Source of the DNA: Adlercreutzia shanghongiae
GTDB taxonomy: Bacteria > Actinomycetota > Coriobacteriia > Coriobacteriales > Eggerthellaceae
Direction: 5' to 3'
Length of the DNA: 64,000 nucleotides
Assembly (NCBI RefSeq): GCF_035830635.1
Contig: NZ_JAYMFI010000007.1
Coordinates: 1 to 64,000, forward strand
The notes under the pieces are model-generated. The model made no database searches and was not told the origin of the DNA. It saw only the letters and a list, made by a program, of their open reading frames with translations. A program made the translations under genes and the position numbers. This document shows, in pieces, positions 35,568 through 45,087 of the stretch (positions are counted from its first letter, which is position 1; every line of letters begins with the position of its first letter).

Positions 35568-37241
35568 ATGGAGCTGAGAAGCGAGCAGATCAAGCAGGGG
35601 GTGGCCCGGGCGCCGCACCGCAGCCTTTTGAAGGCCGATGGCATCACCGATGAGGAGATGGGCCGTCCCTTCATCGCGGTGTTCAATGCCCGCAACGACA
35701 TCATCCCCGGCCATACCAACCTCGATAAGATCGCCGAGGCCGTGAAAGCGGGCATTTATATGGCCGGCGGCGTTCCCTTCGAGATATCCACCATCGGCGT
35801 GTGCGACGGCATCGCCATGAACCACGAGGGCATGCACTACTCGCTCGTCTCGCGCGAGACCATCGCCGACTCGCTGGAATGCGCCGTGCAGGGCCACGCC
35901 TTCGACGGGCTCGTCTGCATCCCCAACTGCGACAAGATCGTGCCGGGCATGATCTTGGGCGCGCTGCGGGTGAACATCCCCACGGTGTTCGTCTCCGGCG
36001 GCCCGATGCTTCCCGGCGTTCAGCCCGGCGGGTGCGGCCCCACCACCGATTTGAACACGCTCTTCGACGGGGCGGGGAAGGTGGCGGCGGGCCTTATGAC
36101 CGAAGAGGAGCTCGCCTATTTCGAGGACACGGCCTGTCCTACCTGCGGCAGCTGCTCGGGCATGTTCACGGCCAATTCCATGAACTGCCTGTGCGAGGCC
36201 TTGGGCATCGCCCTTCCCGGCAACGGCACGATCCCCGCGGTCTATTCCGAGCGCATCCGCCTGGCCAAGCACGCCGGCATGAAGGTGATGGAACTGGTGC
36301 AGAAGGGCGTGCGTATCAAGGATATCGTGAACGGCGCGGCGGTGAGCAACGCCATGGAGTGCGACATGGCCTTCGGCGGGTCGACGAACACGGTGCTGCA
36401 CCTGACGGCCATCGCGCACGCGGCCGGCTGCCCTATCGCCATGGACGACTGGGATGCCGCAAGCGCCCGCACGCCGCATCTGGTGAAGCTGCAGCCCGCC
36501 GGGCCGCGCCCGCTCATCGACTTGTACCACGTCGGCGGCGTGCCGGCGGTCATGGGGGAGCTCGGCAAGCTCGGGCTTTTGGACGAGAGCGCCCTTACCT
36601 GCATGGGGCCTCTGCCCGCCTACCTTGCCGACTGCTGCCCCGAAGCCGACGGCGAGGTGTGCCGCACCGGCGAGAACCCCTATTCGGCCGCGGGCGCCCT
36701 GCGGGTGCTGCACGGCAACATCGCACCGGATGGAGCCATTGTGAAGAAAGCGGCCGTCGATTCTTCTATGCTGTGCCACACCGGCCCGGCCCGCGTGTTC
36801 GATTCCGAGGAAGAGGCCTGTGCGGCCATCGACGGCGGGTGCATCGTGGCCGGAGACGTGGTGGTCATCCGCTACGAGGGCCCCAAGGGCGGCCCGGGCA
36901 TGCGCGAGATGCTCACGCCCACCTCGGCCATCTGCGGCCGGGGGCTTTCCACCTCGGTGGCGCTCATCACCGACGGGCGCTTCTCGGGGGCAACCAAGGG
37001 CCCGGCGGTGGGACATGTGAGTCCTGAGGCCGCGGCGGGCGGGCCCATCGCGCTCATCTGCGAGGGCGATACCGTCACCGTCGATATCGAGGGCGGCGCT
37101 TTGACGCTGCACGTGAGCGACGAGGAGCTGGCCCGCCGCCGCGAGGCATGGGAGCCGCCGGCACCCAAGCACGATTACGGCGTGCTTTCGAAGTACGCGA
37201 AACTGGTTTCTTCTGCCGATAAGGGGGCGATCATCCTGTGA
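35568..37241 (+). CDS. ilvD: dihydroxyacid dehydratase
   Basis: 557 residues, the third step of isoleucine and valine synthesis. The Fe-S ligands are in IPNCDKIVPGM and CPTCGSCSGMFTANSMN; the Mg-binding and catalytic region RFSGATKGP is near the C-terminus. It is the first gene of ilvDBNC, behind the T-box-like leader. Its stop overlaps the GTG of ilvB by four bases (GTGA). Confidence 0.96.
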   Translation: MELRSEQIKQGVARAPHRSLLKADGITDEEMGRPFIAVFNARNDIIPGHTNLDKIAEAVKAGIYMAGGVPFEISTIGVCDGIAMNHEGMHYSLVSRETIADSLECAVQGHAFDGLVCIPNCDKIVPGMILGALRVNIPTVFVSGGPMLPGVQPGGCGPTTDLNTLFDGAGKVAAGLMTEEELAYFEDTACPTCGSCSGMFTANSMNCLCEALGIALPGNGTIPAVYSERIRLAKHAGMKVMELVQKGVRIKDIVNGAAVSNAMECDMAFGGSTNTVLHLTAIAHAAGCPIAMDDWDAASARTPHLVKLQPAGPRPLIDLYHVGGVPAVMGELGKLGLLDESALTCMGPLPAYLADCCPEADGEVCRTGENPYSAAGALRVLHGNIAPDGAIVKKAAVDSSMLCHTGPARVFDSEEEACAAIDGGCIVAGDVVVIRYEGPKGGPGMREMLTPTSAICGRGLSTSVALITDGRFSGATKGPAVGHVSPEAAAGGPIALICEGDTVTVDIEGGALTLHVSDEELARRREAWEPPAPKHDYGVLSKYAKLVSSADKGAIIL

Positions 37242-39256
37242 GCGAGAGCAACGAGAGCAAGCACGACGCGCCGCAACGCCGCAACGCCGCAACGCTGGGC
37301 GCGCCGCGCGGGGCCGGCTCGCACACGGCCAAGCAGGGCAAGGCCATGCTCGGCGCCGAGGCGCTCATCGCGTCGCTTGAGGCCGAGGGCGTCGATACCG
37401 TCTTCGGGTACCCGGGCGGCCAGGCCATCAAGATCTACGACGCGCTTTACGATTCCGACCAGATTCACCACATCCTCGCCCGCCACGAGCAGGGGGCGGT
37501 TCACATGGCAGACGGCTATGCGCGTTCCACGGGGCGTCCCGGCGTGGTCGTCGTCACTTCGGGTCCCGGGGCCACGAACACCGTGACCGGTATTGCCACC
37601 GCCTATATGGACTCGGTGCCGCTCGTCGTCATCACCGGCCAGGTGGGGCGCGGGGTCATCGGCACCGATTCGTTCCAAGAGTCCGACATCGTGGGCATCA
37701 CCATGCCCGTGGTGAAGCACTCCTACCTGTTGCAGTCCACCGACGAGCTCACCCGCACGGTGCGCGAGGCCTTCCACATCGCGAGCACCGGCCGCCCCGG
37801 CCCCGTGCTCATCGACGTGCCGAGCGATTTGGCCGGCGCCGAGATGGTGTTCGAATACCCCGACGAGGTGAACCTGCCCTCTTACAAGCCCACCTACCGC
37901 GGCAACGCCAAGCAGATTCGCGCGGCCTGCCGCCTTCTGGAAGAGGCCGACCAGCCGCTGCTCTACGCGGGCGGCGGCGTCATCGCCTCCGAGGCCACAG
38001 AAGAGCTCGTGGCCCTTATGGATATGATGCAGATTCCCACGGTGGTGACCCTCATGGGCAAGGGCGGTATCCCGGAGGACCACCCCCTGAATCTGGGACC
38101 GGTGGGCATGCACGGGGCGAAGTACTCGAACATGGCCATGACCGAGGCCGACCTCATCATCGTGGCCGGCGCGCGCTTCTCCGACCGCGTCACCGGGCGC
38201 GTGTCGGAGTTCGCGCCCAACGCGAAAATCGTCCACATCGACATCGACCCGGCAGAGATCGGCAAGATTCGCGATGCGGACGTGCCCATCGTGGGCGATT
38301 TGAAGGGCGTGCTCGCCGGTATGCTGGCCACGCTTGAGAAGGACGGCGCCCGCCCGCGCGACGCCCAGTGGATCGCCGACATCAACGCCTGGCGCGCCCG
38401 CTACCCGTTCTACCATCCGAACATGGCGGTAAACGAGGGGGACGGCGAGATCATTCCCGAGCTCGTGCTCGCCGAACTGGGGCGTCAGCTGGACCCGGCG
38501 GCATCCATCGTCACCACCGAGGTGGGCCAGCACCAGATGTGGGCCCATCAGTTTTTGTTCCGCAAGCTGCCGCGCACGTTCCTCTCCTCGGGCGGTCTGG
38601 GCACCATGGGCTTCGGGTTCCCGGCGGCCATAGGTGCTGCGGTGGCGAACCCGGGCAAGACCGTGGTCTGCATCGCCGGCGACGGGTCGTTCCAGATGAA
38701 CTCCCAGGAGATGGCCACGGTCGCCATCAACGGCGTCCCCGTGAAGGTCATGATTCTCGACAACCGCTGTCTTGGCATGGTGCGCCAGTGGCAGAAGCTG
38801 TTCTACGAGAAGCGCTACTCCGAGACGCTGCTTGCGCCGGTGCCGGATTTCGTGAAGCTCGCCGCGGCCTATGGCTGGGAAGGGGAGCGCGTGGAGAAGC
38901 CGAGCGAGGTGGCCGACGCCATCCGCCGCATGCTCGCGGCGACAGGCCCCTACCTGCTCGATGTGGCCATCTCGCGCGATCAGAGCGTGTATCCCATGGT
39001 GGCGCCGGGCGCTGCTTTGGATGACGTCATGGGGGCCATCGACGTGGCTGTGGGCGCCGTGCGAACCGATATGCCGGCCAGCACCGGGCCCGCATCCCCC
39101 TGCGCCAAGATCGACGCCCAGTTCGGCGGCCGCTGGGAAGTGGACCCCGAGGACACCGGCGCCCGCCTCGGCCAGGACGGCTCCACTTTTGATGTGCGTC
39201 CCGAAGATTGGAAAACCCTTTTCCGCGAGAGCGATGAGAAGAAAGGGGGCGAATAA
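37238..39256 (+). CDS. ilvB: acetolactate synthase large subunit
   Basis: 672 residues. ThDP- and FAD-dependent; joins two pyruvates, or pyruvate and 2-oxobutyrate. The catalytic Glu lies in HEQGAVHMADGYAR, and the ThDP motif runs from GDGSFQMNSQE to DNRCLGMVRQW. There is a non-conserved N-terminal extension of about 38 residues (Asn/Arg/Ala-rich) before GAEALIASLEAEGV, and a C-terminal extension of about 60. The GTG start overlaps ilvD; an internal ATG at 37347 (MLGAEALI) is an alternative start without an obvious site. Confidence 0.95.
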   Translation: MSESNESKHDAPQRRNAATLGAPRGAGSHTAKQGKAMLGAEALIASLEAEGVDTVFGYPGGQAIKIYDALYDSDQIHHILARHEQGAVHMADGYARSTGRPGVVVVTSGPGATNTVTGIATAYMDSVPLVVITGQVGRGVIGTDSFQESDIVGITMPVVKHSYLLQSTDELTRTVREAFHIASTGRPGPVLIDVPSDLAGAEMVFEYPDEVNLPSYKPTYRGNAKQIRAACRLLEEADQPLLYAGGGVIASEATEELVALMDMMQIPTVVTLMGKGGIPEDHPLNLGPVGMHGAKYSNMAMTEADLIIVAGARFSDRVTGRVSEFAPNAKIVHIDIDPAEIGKIRDADVPIVGDLKGVLAGMLATLEKDGARPRDAQWIADINAWRARYPFYHPNMAVNEGDGEIIPELVLAELGRQLDPAASIVTTEVGQHQMWAHQFLFRKLPRTFLSSGGLGTMGFGFPAAIGAAVANPGKTVVCIAGDGSFQMNSQEMATVAINGVPVKVMILDNRCLGMVRQWQKLFYEKRYSETLLAPVPDFVKLAAAYGWEGERVEKPSEVADAIRRMLAATGPYLLDVAISRDQSVYPMVAPGAALDDVMGAIDVAVGAVRTDMPASTGPASPCAKIDAQFGGRWEVDPEDTGARLGQDGSTFDVRPEDWKTLFRESDEKKGGE

Positions 39257-39738
39257 TGAAGCATGTTCTCTCGGTGCTCGTCGAGAACAAGGCCGGCGTG
39301 CTTTCCCGCGTGACGGGGCTCATCTCCCGCCGCGGCTTCAACATTGAATCGCTTTCGGTGGGCCCCACCGAAGACCCGACTAAGTCGCGGGTGACCGCCA
39401 TCGTCGTTGCCGACGAGGTGGCCTTCGAGCAGATCACCAAGCAGCTGCACAAGCTCATCTCGGTACACAAGATCACCGACCTCACCGACGAGGGCGCCAT
39501 CCAGCGCGAGCTGGCGCTGTTCAAGGTGTGCGCCCCGGCGGAGCGCCGAAGCGAAATAATCGAGATCGCCAATATCTTCCGCGCCAAAATCGTCGATGTG
39601 GGCAAGAGCACGCTGACCGTGGAGGCTACCGGCGACGACTCGAAGCTTCAGGGCCTCGAGGATCTGTTCCGCGCCTACGGTATCAAGGAAATCGTTCGCA
39701 CGGGCAAAGTGGCGCTCTCCCGCTCAAGTCACGACTAG
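39256..39738 (+). CDS. ilvN: acetolactate synthase small (regulatory) subunit
   Basis: 160 residues. An N-terminal ACT domain (HVLSVLVENKAGVLSRV) and the C-terminal ALS_ss_C domain confer feedback inhibition by valine on the large subunit. The ATG overlaps the ilvB stop (TAATG), giving coupled translation and balanced subunits. Typical length. Confidence 0.95.
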   Translation: MKHVLSVLVENKAGVLSRVTGLISRRGFNIESLSVGPTEDPTKSRVTAIVVADEVAFEQITKQLHKLISVHKITDLTDEGAIQRELALFKVCAPAERRSEIIEIANIFRAKIVDVGKSTLTVEATGDDSKLQGLEDLFRAYGIKEIVRTGKVALSRSSHD

Positions 39739-39819
39739 GCGTTAACGCGCTGAAAAAACAACAGGCGTAGGCTTCGCCTGAACCCATAGGCACTCAGTCA
39801 CGAAAAGGAAAGGAACACC

Positions 39820-40815
39820 ATGGCTGTCACCATCTACCACGAAGAGGATTGCAATCCGCAGATCATCAAGGACAAGAAGATCGCCGTCATCGGCTACGGA
39901 AGCCAGGGCCATGCCCATGCGCTGAACCTGAAAGATTCCGGTTGCGATGTGCGCGTGGGCCTGCGCGAGGGCTCATCGTCCATCGATGCCGCCGAACAGG
40001 CGGGTCTGAAGGTCACCGATATGGCCACCGCCGCCGAAGAGGCCGATCTCATCATGGTGCTCGTGCCCGACGAGCTGCAGCCCGAGGTGTACGAAACTTA
40101 TATCGCCCCGCACCTCAAGGTCGGCGACACCCTCGCCTTCGCCCACGGCTTCAACATCCACTACGGCTACATCACGCCGCCCGAGGACGTGAACGTCATC
40201 ATGTGCGCCCCGAAGGGCCCCGGCCACATCGTGCGCCGCCAGTATACCGAGGGCTCCGGCGTGCCCGATCTCATCTGCGTGGCCCAGGACGCCACGGGAG
40301 ATGCCTGGGATATCGCCTTGTCCTACGCCTGGGGCGTGGGCGGCGCGCGCGCCGGCGTTATCAAGGCCACGTTCAAGGAAGAGACCGAAGAGGACCTCTT
40401 CGGTGAGCAGGCCGTGCTCTGCGGCGGTTTGGTGGAGCTCGTGAAGGCCGGCTTCGAGACGCTGGTGGAGGCGGGCTATCCGCCCGAGCTTGCCTATTTC
40501 GAGTGCTACCACGAGATGAAGATGATCGTCGATCTCATGTACGAGAGCGGCATTCACTTCATGAACTACTCCATATCCAACACCGCCGAGTACGGCGAGT
40601 ACTACGCGGGGCCGAAGGTCATCAACGAGCAGAGCCGCGAGGCCATGCGCGAGATTCTGGCGCGCATCCAGGACGGCTCGTTTGCCGAGGAGTTCGTCGC
40701 CGACTGCAGATGCGGCCACAAGTGGCTCCTCGAGCAGCGCGAGGCCATCAACGGCCACGAGATCGAGAAGACCGGCGAGAAAACCCGCGGCATGTTCTCC
40801 TGGATCCACGAGTAG
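39820..40815 (+). CDS. ilvC: ketol-acid reductoisomerase, class I
   Basis: 331 residues, NADPH-dependent second step of the branched-chain pathway. The dinucleotide motif is VIGYGSQGHAHALNLKDSG and the knotted C-terminal domain carries the Mg-binding DLFGEQAVLCGG and ECYHEMK. Its length is that of class I enzymes. An 81-base gap with a small GGCG/CGCC hairpin separates it from ilvN; the operon ends at the following terminator. Confidence 0.96.
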   Translation: MAVTIYHEEDCNPQIIKDKKIAVIGYGSQGHAHALNLKDSGCDVRVGLREGSSSIDAAEQAGLKVTDMATAAEEADLIMVLVPDELQPEVYETYIAPHLKVGDTLAFAHGFNIHYGYITPPEDVNVIMCAPKGPGHIVRRQYTEGSGVPDLICVAQDATGDAWDIALSYAWGVGGARAGVIKATFKEETEEDLFGEQAVLCGGLVELVKAGFETLVEAGYPPELAYFECYHEMKMIVDLMYESGIHFMNYSISNTAEYGEYYAGPKVINEQSREAMREILARIQDGSFAEEFVADCRCGHKWLLEQREAINGHEIEKTGEKTRGMFSWIHE

Positions 40816-40863
40816 GGGGCTCTTGCTTTAATTTCCGTGGCTGACTTCCACGTTCGAACCCAT

Positions 40864-40890
40864 AGGGCGGATTTCGGTCCGCCCTTTTTA
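40864..40890 (+). terminator. ilv operon terminator
   Basis: AGGGCGGA (40864-40871) pairs with TCCGCCCT (40878-40885), then TTTTTA. Confidence 0.9.
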
Positions 40891-40919
40891 TACGCTTTTG
40901 ACCAGCAAAAACTCCCTTT

Positions 40920-40982
40920 GTCACGCAAAAGTGTGATAGGAAAATATCCTCGGAACGTGACAAAATCACGGGTCTGCGTGAT
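40920..40982 (+). promoter_or_regulatory. cluster of TCACG/CGTGA half-sites before tatA
   Basis: Three small palindromes follow each other: TCACGCAAAAGTGTGA (40921-40936), CGTGACAAAATCACG (40956-40970) and TCACGGGTCTGCGTGA (40966-40981). An outer repeat TTTGTCACG/CGTGACAAA spans the first two. The spacing suits a dimeric regulator of the CRP/FNR type. The region is much less GC-rich than its surroundings. Confidence 0.45.
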
Positions 40983-41097
40983 AGGCAGGAGGCTCGGAAG
41001 GGGGCATAGTGGGCAGCGTCGAAACGCAAGAAACCGTGAAGCGCGGCGAGGGGGATGAGCCCAGCCGGCTTCGAAGCAAAGAAGGAGATTACCCGCT

Positions 41098-41373
41098 ATG
41101 AAGATTCTCGGACTGGGCGTGCCTGAGCTCGTTATCATCCTCGTCGTCGTGCTGCTCATCTTTGGGCCGAAGAACCTCCCCAAACTCGGCGCCTCTCTCG
41201 GCAAGACCGTGAAGAGCCTGCGCGAGGGCATGGCCTTCGACAAGAAGGACGATGAGGCCGAGGAGATCGTCGAGATCGTCGAGATCGTCGAGGACGAGCC
41301 CGAGGCGGCCTACGCCGCCGCCGGCGAGGCCGAGGTGAAGACGGTCAAGAAGGTTGTGAAAAAGAAAGCCTAA
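41098..41373 (+). CDS. tatA: twin-arginine translocase subunit TatA/TatE
   Basis: 91 residues. A short N-terminal membrane helix (VPELVIILVVVLLIFGP), a hinge and an amphipathic helix (KNLPKLGASLGKTVKSLREG), then an acidic and Lys-rich tail. It forms the Tat pore for folded proteins such as the DmsA at 4832. The tail holds a small in-frame tandem repeat (EIV three times; DNA unit GAGATCGTC). No tatB or tatC lies in the window. AAGAAGGAG precedes the ATG. Confidence 0.93.
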   Translation: MKILGLGVPELVIILVVVLLIFGPKNLPKLGASLGKTVKSLREGMAFDKKDDEAEEIVEIVEIVEDEPEAAYAAAGEAEVKTVKKVVKKKA

Positions 41374-41398
41374 GGGAAACCCCGCATACCTGATGGAT

Positions 41399-41430
41399 AA
41401 GGGAGCCGCATCGTCGGCTCCCTTTCTTTT
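41399..41430 (+). terminator. tatA terminator
   Basis: AAGGGAGCCG pairs with CGGCTCCCTT around CATCGT, then TCTTTT. Confidence 0.88.
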
Positions 41431-41480
41431 GCGCTAGAATAGGGAGACTTGTTTACCCATGGCGACGAAAGGGGAGGGGC

Positions 41481-43028
41481 ATGGCGCACGCATTGGTGCC
41501 GCGGGTGCGGCAGGCGCGGCGGGCCATCGTCGGGTTCGGCTGCAACCAGGCCTTCCTCTTCGCCATGCTGTATCTGGGGTCATTCAACGAGAGTGCCCAG
41601 CACGGCTTTCTCATCGATCGGGCCGATCTTCTCTTCGTGCTGCTCGTCATGGCGGCCACCTTCGCGCTGATGGCCCGCGAGCGTTCGCGCCGGCGCCTCG
41701 TGGCCGCCGCCGACGGCCTGGTTCGCTGCTACGCGCTGCCCTTGGCGGTAGCGCTGTACCTTCTCGTTGCGCTGCACGGCCTTATGCCCGGCATCCCTTG
41801 GCTTGCGCTCGCGGCCGCCGAGGGGCTCGTCGCCGGTGTTTCGCTTGCGCTCCTTCTGTGCCAGTGGGGCCGGGTGCTGGGGGAGGCCTCCATCGACCAG
41901 TCCGTGCCCGAGGTGTTCATCGGGAGCGCCCTGGGCGCCGCCGTCTGCTTCTTCGTCGTCGCCATTCCCGTAGAGGGCGCCTACATCCTGCTGTACGTGC
42001 TGCCCGCGGGAAGCGCCTGGGCCCTGCGCGCGCTGGGCGAGTCTGGGGGCGCCGCGGACGGGGCGGCTCCTGCGGACGCAGCGGAGCGGGCCGAGGGCCG
42101 TCGCGCTTCCCGTGATGGCGATAACGTCGGCGGCCGCGGCCCCGAGCCCACGGCCGCCGACGCCCCAACCGACGAGGCCGCCAAGCTCTCGGGCCGCATC
42201 GTCGCCGGCACCGTCGTCTACGGCGTGGCCACGGGCGCCGTAGAGGCCCTGGGCTCCAGCGCCGAGGGAGCCGGCACTTCGTCGCTTTCCGTCACCTTCG
42301 TGCTCTTCGTGCTGTACTGCGCCGCCGCGCTGCAGCTCTACGGCGGCCGCCCGGGCTCGCTCGGCGTGCGCGCCGTGCTGCCCACAGGCCCCGACCAGGA
42401 AGTGGGCCCGCTCGGGGGTGCCTACCGGCTCGCCATCCTGCTCATGGTGGGCGGCTTCGTCGCCGTGCCGCTGCTGGAGAGCGTCGGCGTCTCCGGCGTG
42501 GCCGTGGTGCTCGCCGGCTACCTCGGCGTGTTCTCGGTGCTCGTGTCGCTCTTCCTCATCATGGGTCGCATCGGCGGCGGCGACGCGGTGCGCTCCATCG
42601 CCCGGGGCTTCGCGGCGCTGTTCGCCGGCGAGATCACCGGCGTGCTCATCGGCGGCATCGTGGGCGCGCTTCCCGGCACCTTCGACGCGTCGGCGGCGCT
42701 CGTGGCCCTGGCCGGCGTGGCAGTGATGTACGCGTACCTGTTCCTGTTCACCGACCGCGACATGGCGGCGCTCTCGGTGGTCGTCGCCCAGACCGACCGC
42801 TTCGAGGAGGCCTGCGAGCTCATCGCTCGGACGGCCAAGCTCTCGAAGCGCGAGGCGGAGATTTTGCCCCTCGCCCTGCGCGGCCGCACGGCCGAGCGCA
42901 TCGCCGGCGAGTTCTTCATCTCAAAGAACACCGTGGACACTCATTTGCGCCGTATCTACGCCAAATGCGGCGTGCACACGCGCCAGGAGCTCATCGATTT
43001 GGGCGAGAAGACCGAAACGGAGCTGTGA
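41481..43028 (+). CDS. LuxR-family regulator with multi-helix membrane domain
   Basis: 515 residues. About twelve hydrophobic helices in the first 440 residues, interrupted by a roughly 60-residue Ala/Gly/Asp-rich loop (about 190-245), then a LuxR/GerE helix-turn-helix at about 450-510 (LSKREAEILPLALRGRTAER; FISKNTVDTHLRRIYAKCGV). This architecture, a transporter-like sensor fused to a DNA-binding domain, is greatly expanded in Eggerthellaceae, where it often sits next to respiratory reductases. Here the neighbours (tatA, rnhA) do not reveal the target. Ligand unknown. Confidence 0.85.
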   Translation: MAHALVPRVRQARRAIVGFGCNQAFLFAMLYLGSFNESAQHGFLIDRADLLFVLLVMAATFALMARERSRRRLVAAADGLVRCYALPLAVALYLLVALHGLMPGIPWLALAAAEGLVAGVSLALLLCQWGRVLGEASIDQSVPEVFIGSALGAAVCFFVVAIPVEGAYILLYVLPAGSAWALRALGESGGAADGAAPADAAERAEGRRASRDGDNVGGRGPEPTAADAPTDEAAKLSGRIVAGTVVYGVATGAVEALGSSAEGAGTSSLSVTFVLFVLYCAAALQLYGGRPGSLGVRAVLPTGPDQEVGPLGGAYRLAILLMVGGFVAVPLLESVGVSGVAVVLAGYLGVFSVLVSLFLIMGRIGGGDAVRSIARGFAALFAGEITGVLIGGIVGALPGTFDASAALVALAGVAVMYAYLFLFTDRDMAALSVVVAQTDRFEEACELIARTAKLSKREAEILPLALRGRTAERIAGEFFISKNTVDTHLRRIYAKCGVHTRQELIDLGEKTETEL

Positions 43029-43032
43029 TCTC

Positions 43033-43602
43033 GTGACCGTGCAACAAGGATTGAGCTTCAATGAATTGACCGAGGCCGGCCTGGTTTCTGAGGGCCGTAC
43101 CCGGCGCGGGGGAGGTGCCGCTTTGGAAGTGACGCTGTATTCTGACGGGTCTTCGCGAGGCAACCCCGGCCCCGGAGGTTACGGCACCATCTTACGCTAC
43201 AAGGCTCCTTCGGGCGCGGTGCATGAGAAGGAGTTCTCTGAAGGCTTTTCCCGCACCACTAACAATCGCATGGAGCTGCTCGGCTGCATCGTGGGTCTTG
43301 AAGCCCTTAAGCGCCCATGTGCGGTGACGGTTTATTCCGATTCGCAATACCTCGTGAACGCCTTCAACCAGAACTGGGTGGCAGGTTGGCTCAAGCGCGG
43401 TTGGAAGAACGCTCAGAAACAACCGGTGAAGAACGTGGATTTATGGAAGCGTCTGCTTGCTGCCAAAGAGCCGCATACCGTGAAGTTCGTCTGGGTGAAG
43501 GGCCATGCGGGCCACCCCGAAAATGAACGCTGCGACGAACTCGCCACTACCGCCGCTGATAATCCTTCCTGCCATAAAAAAGACACGGGATTCAATAATT
43601 AA
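43033..43602 (+). CDS. rnhA: ribonuclease HI
   Basis: 189 residues. It cleaves RNA in RNA-DNA hybrids. The catalytic acids are visible: Asp in YSDGSSRGNPGPGGYG, Glu in TTNNRMELLG, Asp in YSDSQYLVNA and Asp in NERCDELA, with His in KGHAGHPENE. An N-terminal extension of about 35 residues precedes the core. GTG 43033 lies four bases after the LuxR gene. The closing segment and the following gap are AT-richer than the surroundings. Confidence 0.93.
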   Translation: MTVQQGLSFNELTEAGLVSEGRTRRGGGAALEVTLYSDGSSRGNPGPGGYGTILRYKAPSGAVHEKEFSEGFSRTTNNRMELLGCIVGLEALKRPCAVTVYSDSQYLVNAFNQNWVAGWLKRGWKNAQKQPVKNVDLWKRLLAAKEPHTVKFVWVKGHAGHPENERCDELATTAADNPSCHKKDTGFNN

Positions 43603-43625
43603 AATCACCTTGCGGGTAAAGAAAT

Positions 43626-43657
43626 AGCCGCCCACCCAGCATTAGGAAAGCGGCTCT
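43626..43657. terminator. weak bidirectional hairpin between rnhA and dgt
   Basis: AGCCGC (43626) pairs with GCGGCT (43650) around an 18-base loop, with CTTTC on one side and, read on the minus strand, ATTTCTTT on the other. Confidence 0.4.
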
Positions 43658-43748
43658 TTCAAACACATAAACTGCAGTTATGTGAAGCAGCCGCCCGTTG
43701 CCCCGGGTGACCGCCTGGCTCGCATTATAGCGAATTCGCCATGGTTTT

Positions 43749-44975
43749 TCAAACGAGGTCGGCGCAGTAGCCGCGGGTTTGGATGTGGCGCGGGCTTTCG
43801 GGGAACAGGTGCGCGTAGATGGCCATGAAGTAGCTGTCGGTCATGGAGGCCATGTAGTCCACCACTACTTGGTTCGGGTCGCCGGCCAGGTACTCCTCGG
43901 GCTTGATGGTACGCGAGGCGGCGCACAGGCGCTTCACGTGATGCTGGAAAATGGGGCTTGTGCGACGATCTTCCACCAAATCGCGCAGAAGCCGCGCGTA
44001 CATTTCCTCGAACATCTCCTGGACGAGGTTATCCGTCTCATCCACCATGCCCTCTTTCAGGTAGATCACCTCGTAGTTCTGCCTCTTGGCCCGCTTGAGG
44101 TCTTGGAACACTGCCTCGCTCATGGCGATCTCCGGCTTGCCGTAGGAGTTGTTCACGATGTCCACGGTGAGGTTGTTGATGATCTTGGCGTTGGTGGCGC
44201 CGATGATGTCGGCGTCGAAGACATCGAGCGAGTCGATGACCCCCATGGCCAGAGCATCCTGGCGGTCCTTGCCGATGTAGGCGATCATATCGCTCACGCG
44301 CACAACGCAGCCTTCCAACGTGGAGGGGCGCAACGTCTTGATGGTGGTCTCATCGGCGTTGCAGGCCTCCACCATCTCGTCGAGCTGCTCGAAGGACCCG
44401 CAGGTGCCGCGCGCAAGGCGCTGCTGGGCGAACTCGCCGTTGTGGCAGAGTACTCCATCTAAGGTCTGCAGCGACACGTTGCGGCGGTAGAGCCGATCGA
44501 GCACGCGCACCGAATGCACGTTGTGATTGAAATAGCGCCCCGTGCGGGCATGGTAGCAATCGGACAGGAAGCGCTCGCCCGCATGGCCGAAGGGGGTGTG
44601 TCCCACGTCGTGGCCCAGCGCGATGGCCTCAATGAGGTCGCAATTGAGGCCGAGCAGGCTGCCGATGCCCCGGGCCACGCGGCTCACAAGCTGCACGTGC
44701 AGGCCGCGCCGGGAAATCTCGTCGTTCTCGGCGAAGGAGAACACCTGGGTCTTGTCGGCATAACGATTATAGGCCGGGATGTTCAGGACCTTCTCGATGT
44801 CGCGCACGAAGGCCGGACGCGTGAGCGTCGCTCTATCATGGACAAAGTCCTCGCGGCGTACCACGTCGTTGTCGTTGAACCGATAGGGGCTCGTGCGCCC
44901 AGCGGCGCGGTCGGCGATGATGGCCTCTTCAATGACGGGGTCTAAGGTGAGGTAGGGGGACGTGGTCTCTGCCAT
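43749..44975 (-). CDS. dgt: deoxyguanosinetriphosphate triphosphohydrolase-like HD protein
   Basis: 408 residues. The HD-domain metal site is clear (ALGHDVGHTPFGHAGE), with an N-terminal RTPFVHD-like motif (VVRREDFVHDRATL) and the downstream HNVHSVRVLD. Such enzymes hydrolyse dNTPs to nucleoside and triphosphate, and help keep dNTP pools in check. The ATG at 44975 (MAETTSPYL) is the likely start; the frame is open further upstream, but that part would overlap the dnaG promoter. It is divergent from dnaG, the usual dgt-dnaG pairing in Actinomycetota. Confidence 0.9.
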   Translation of the reverse strand: MAETTSPYLTLDPVIEEAIIADRAAGRTSPYRFNDNDVVRREDFVHDRATLTRPAFVRDIEKVLNIPAYNRYADKTQVFSFAENDEISRRGLHVQLVSRVARGIGSLLGLNCDLIEAIALGHDVGHTPFGHAGERFLSDCYHARTGRYFNHNVHSVRVLDRLYRRNVSLQTLDGVLCHNGEFAQQRLARGTCGSFEQLDEMVEACNADETTIKTLRPSTLEGCVVRVSDMIAYIGKDRQDALAMGVIDSLDVFDADIIGATNAKIINNLTVDIVNNSYGKPEIAMSEAVFQDLKRAKRQNYEVIYLKEGMVDETDNLVQEMFEEMYARLLRDLVEDRRTSPIFQHHVKRLCAASRTIKPEEYLAGDPNQVVVDYMASMTDSYFMAIYAHLFPESPRHIQTRGYCADLV

Positions 44976-45043
44976 GGGTGCTCGCTTTCGTCTTTCGTTG
45001 TTTGCCGCTATGGTAGCCGCGGAACATCTGTTTGCGCACGAGG

Positions 45044-45052
45044 TGCTATACT
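45044..45052 (+). promoter_or_regulatory. extended -10 of dnaG
   Basis: TGCTATACT, 35 bases before the GTG start of dnaG. No good -35 box is seen. Confidence 0.5.
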
Positions 45053-45087
45053 CTCCAAAAAAACGACGATGAAGAAGCGAGGGGCGC

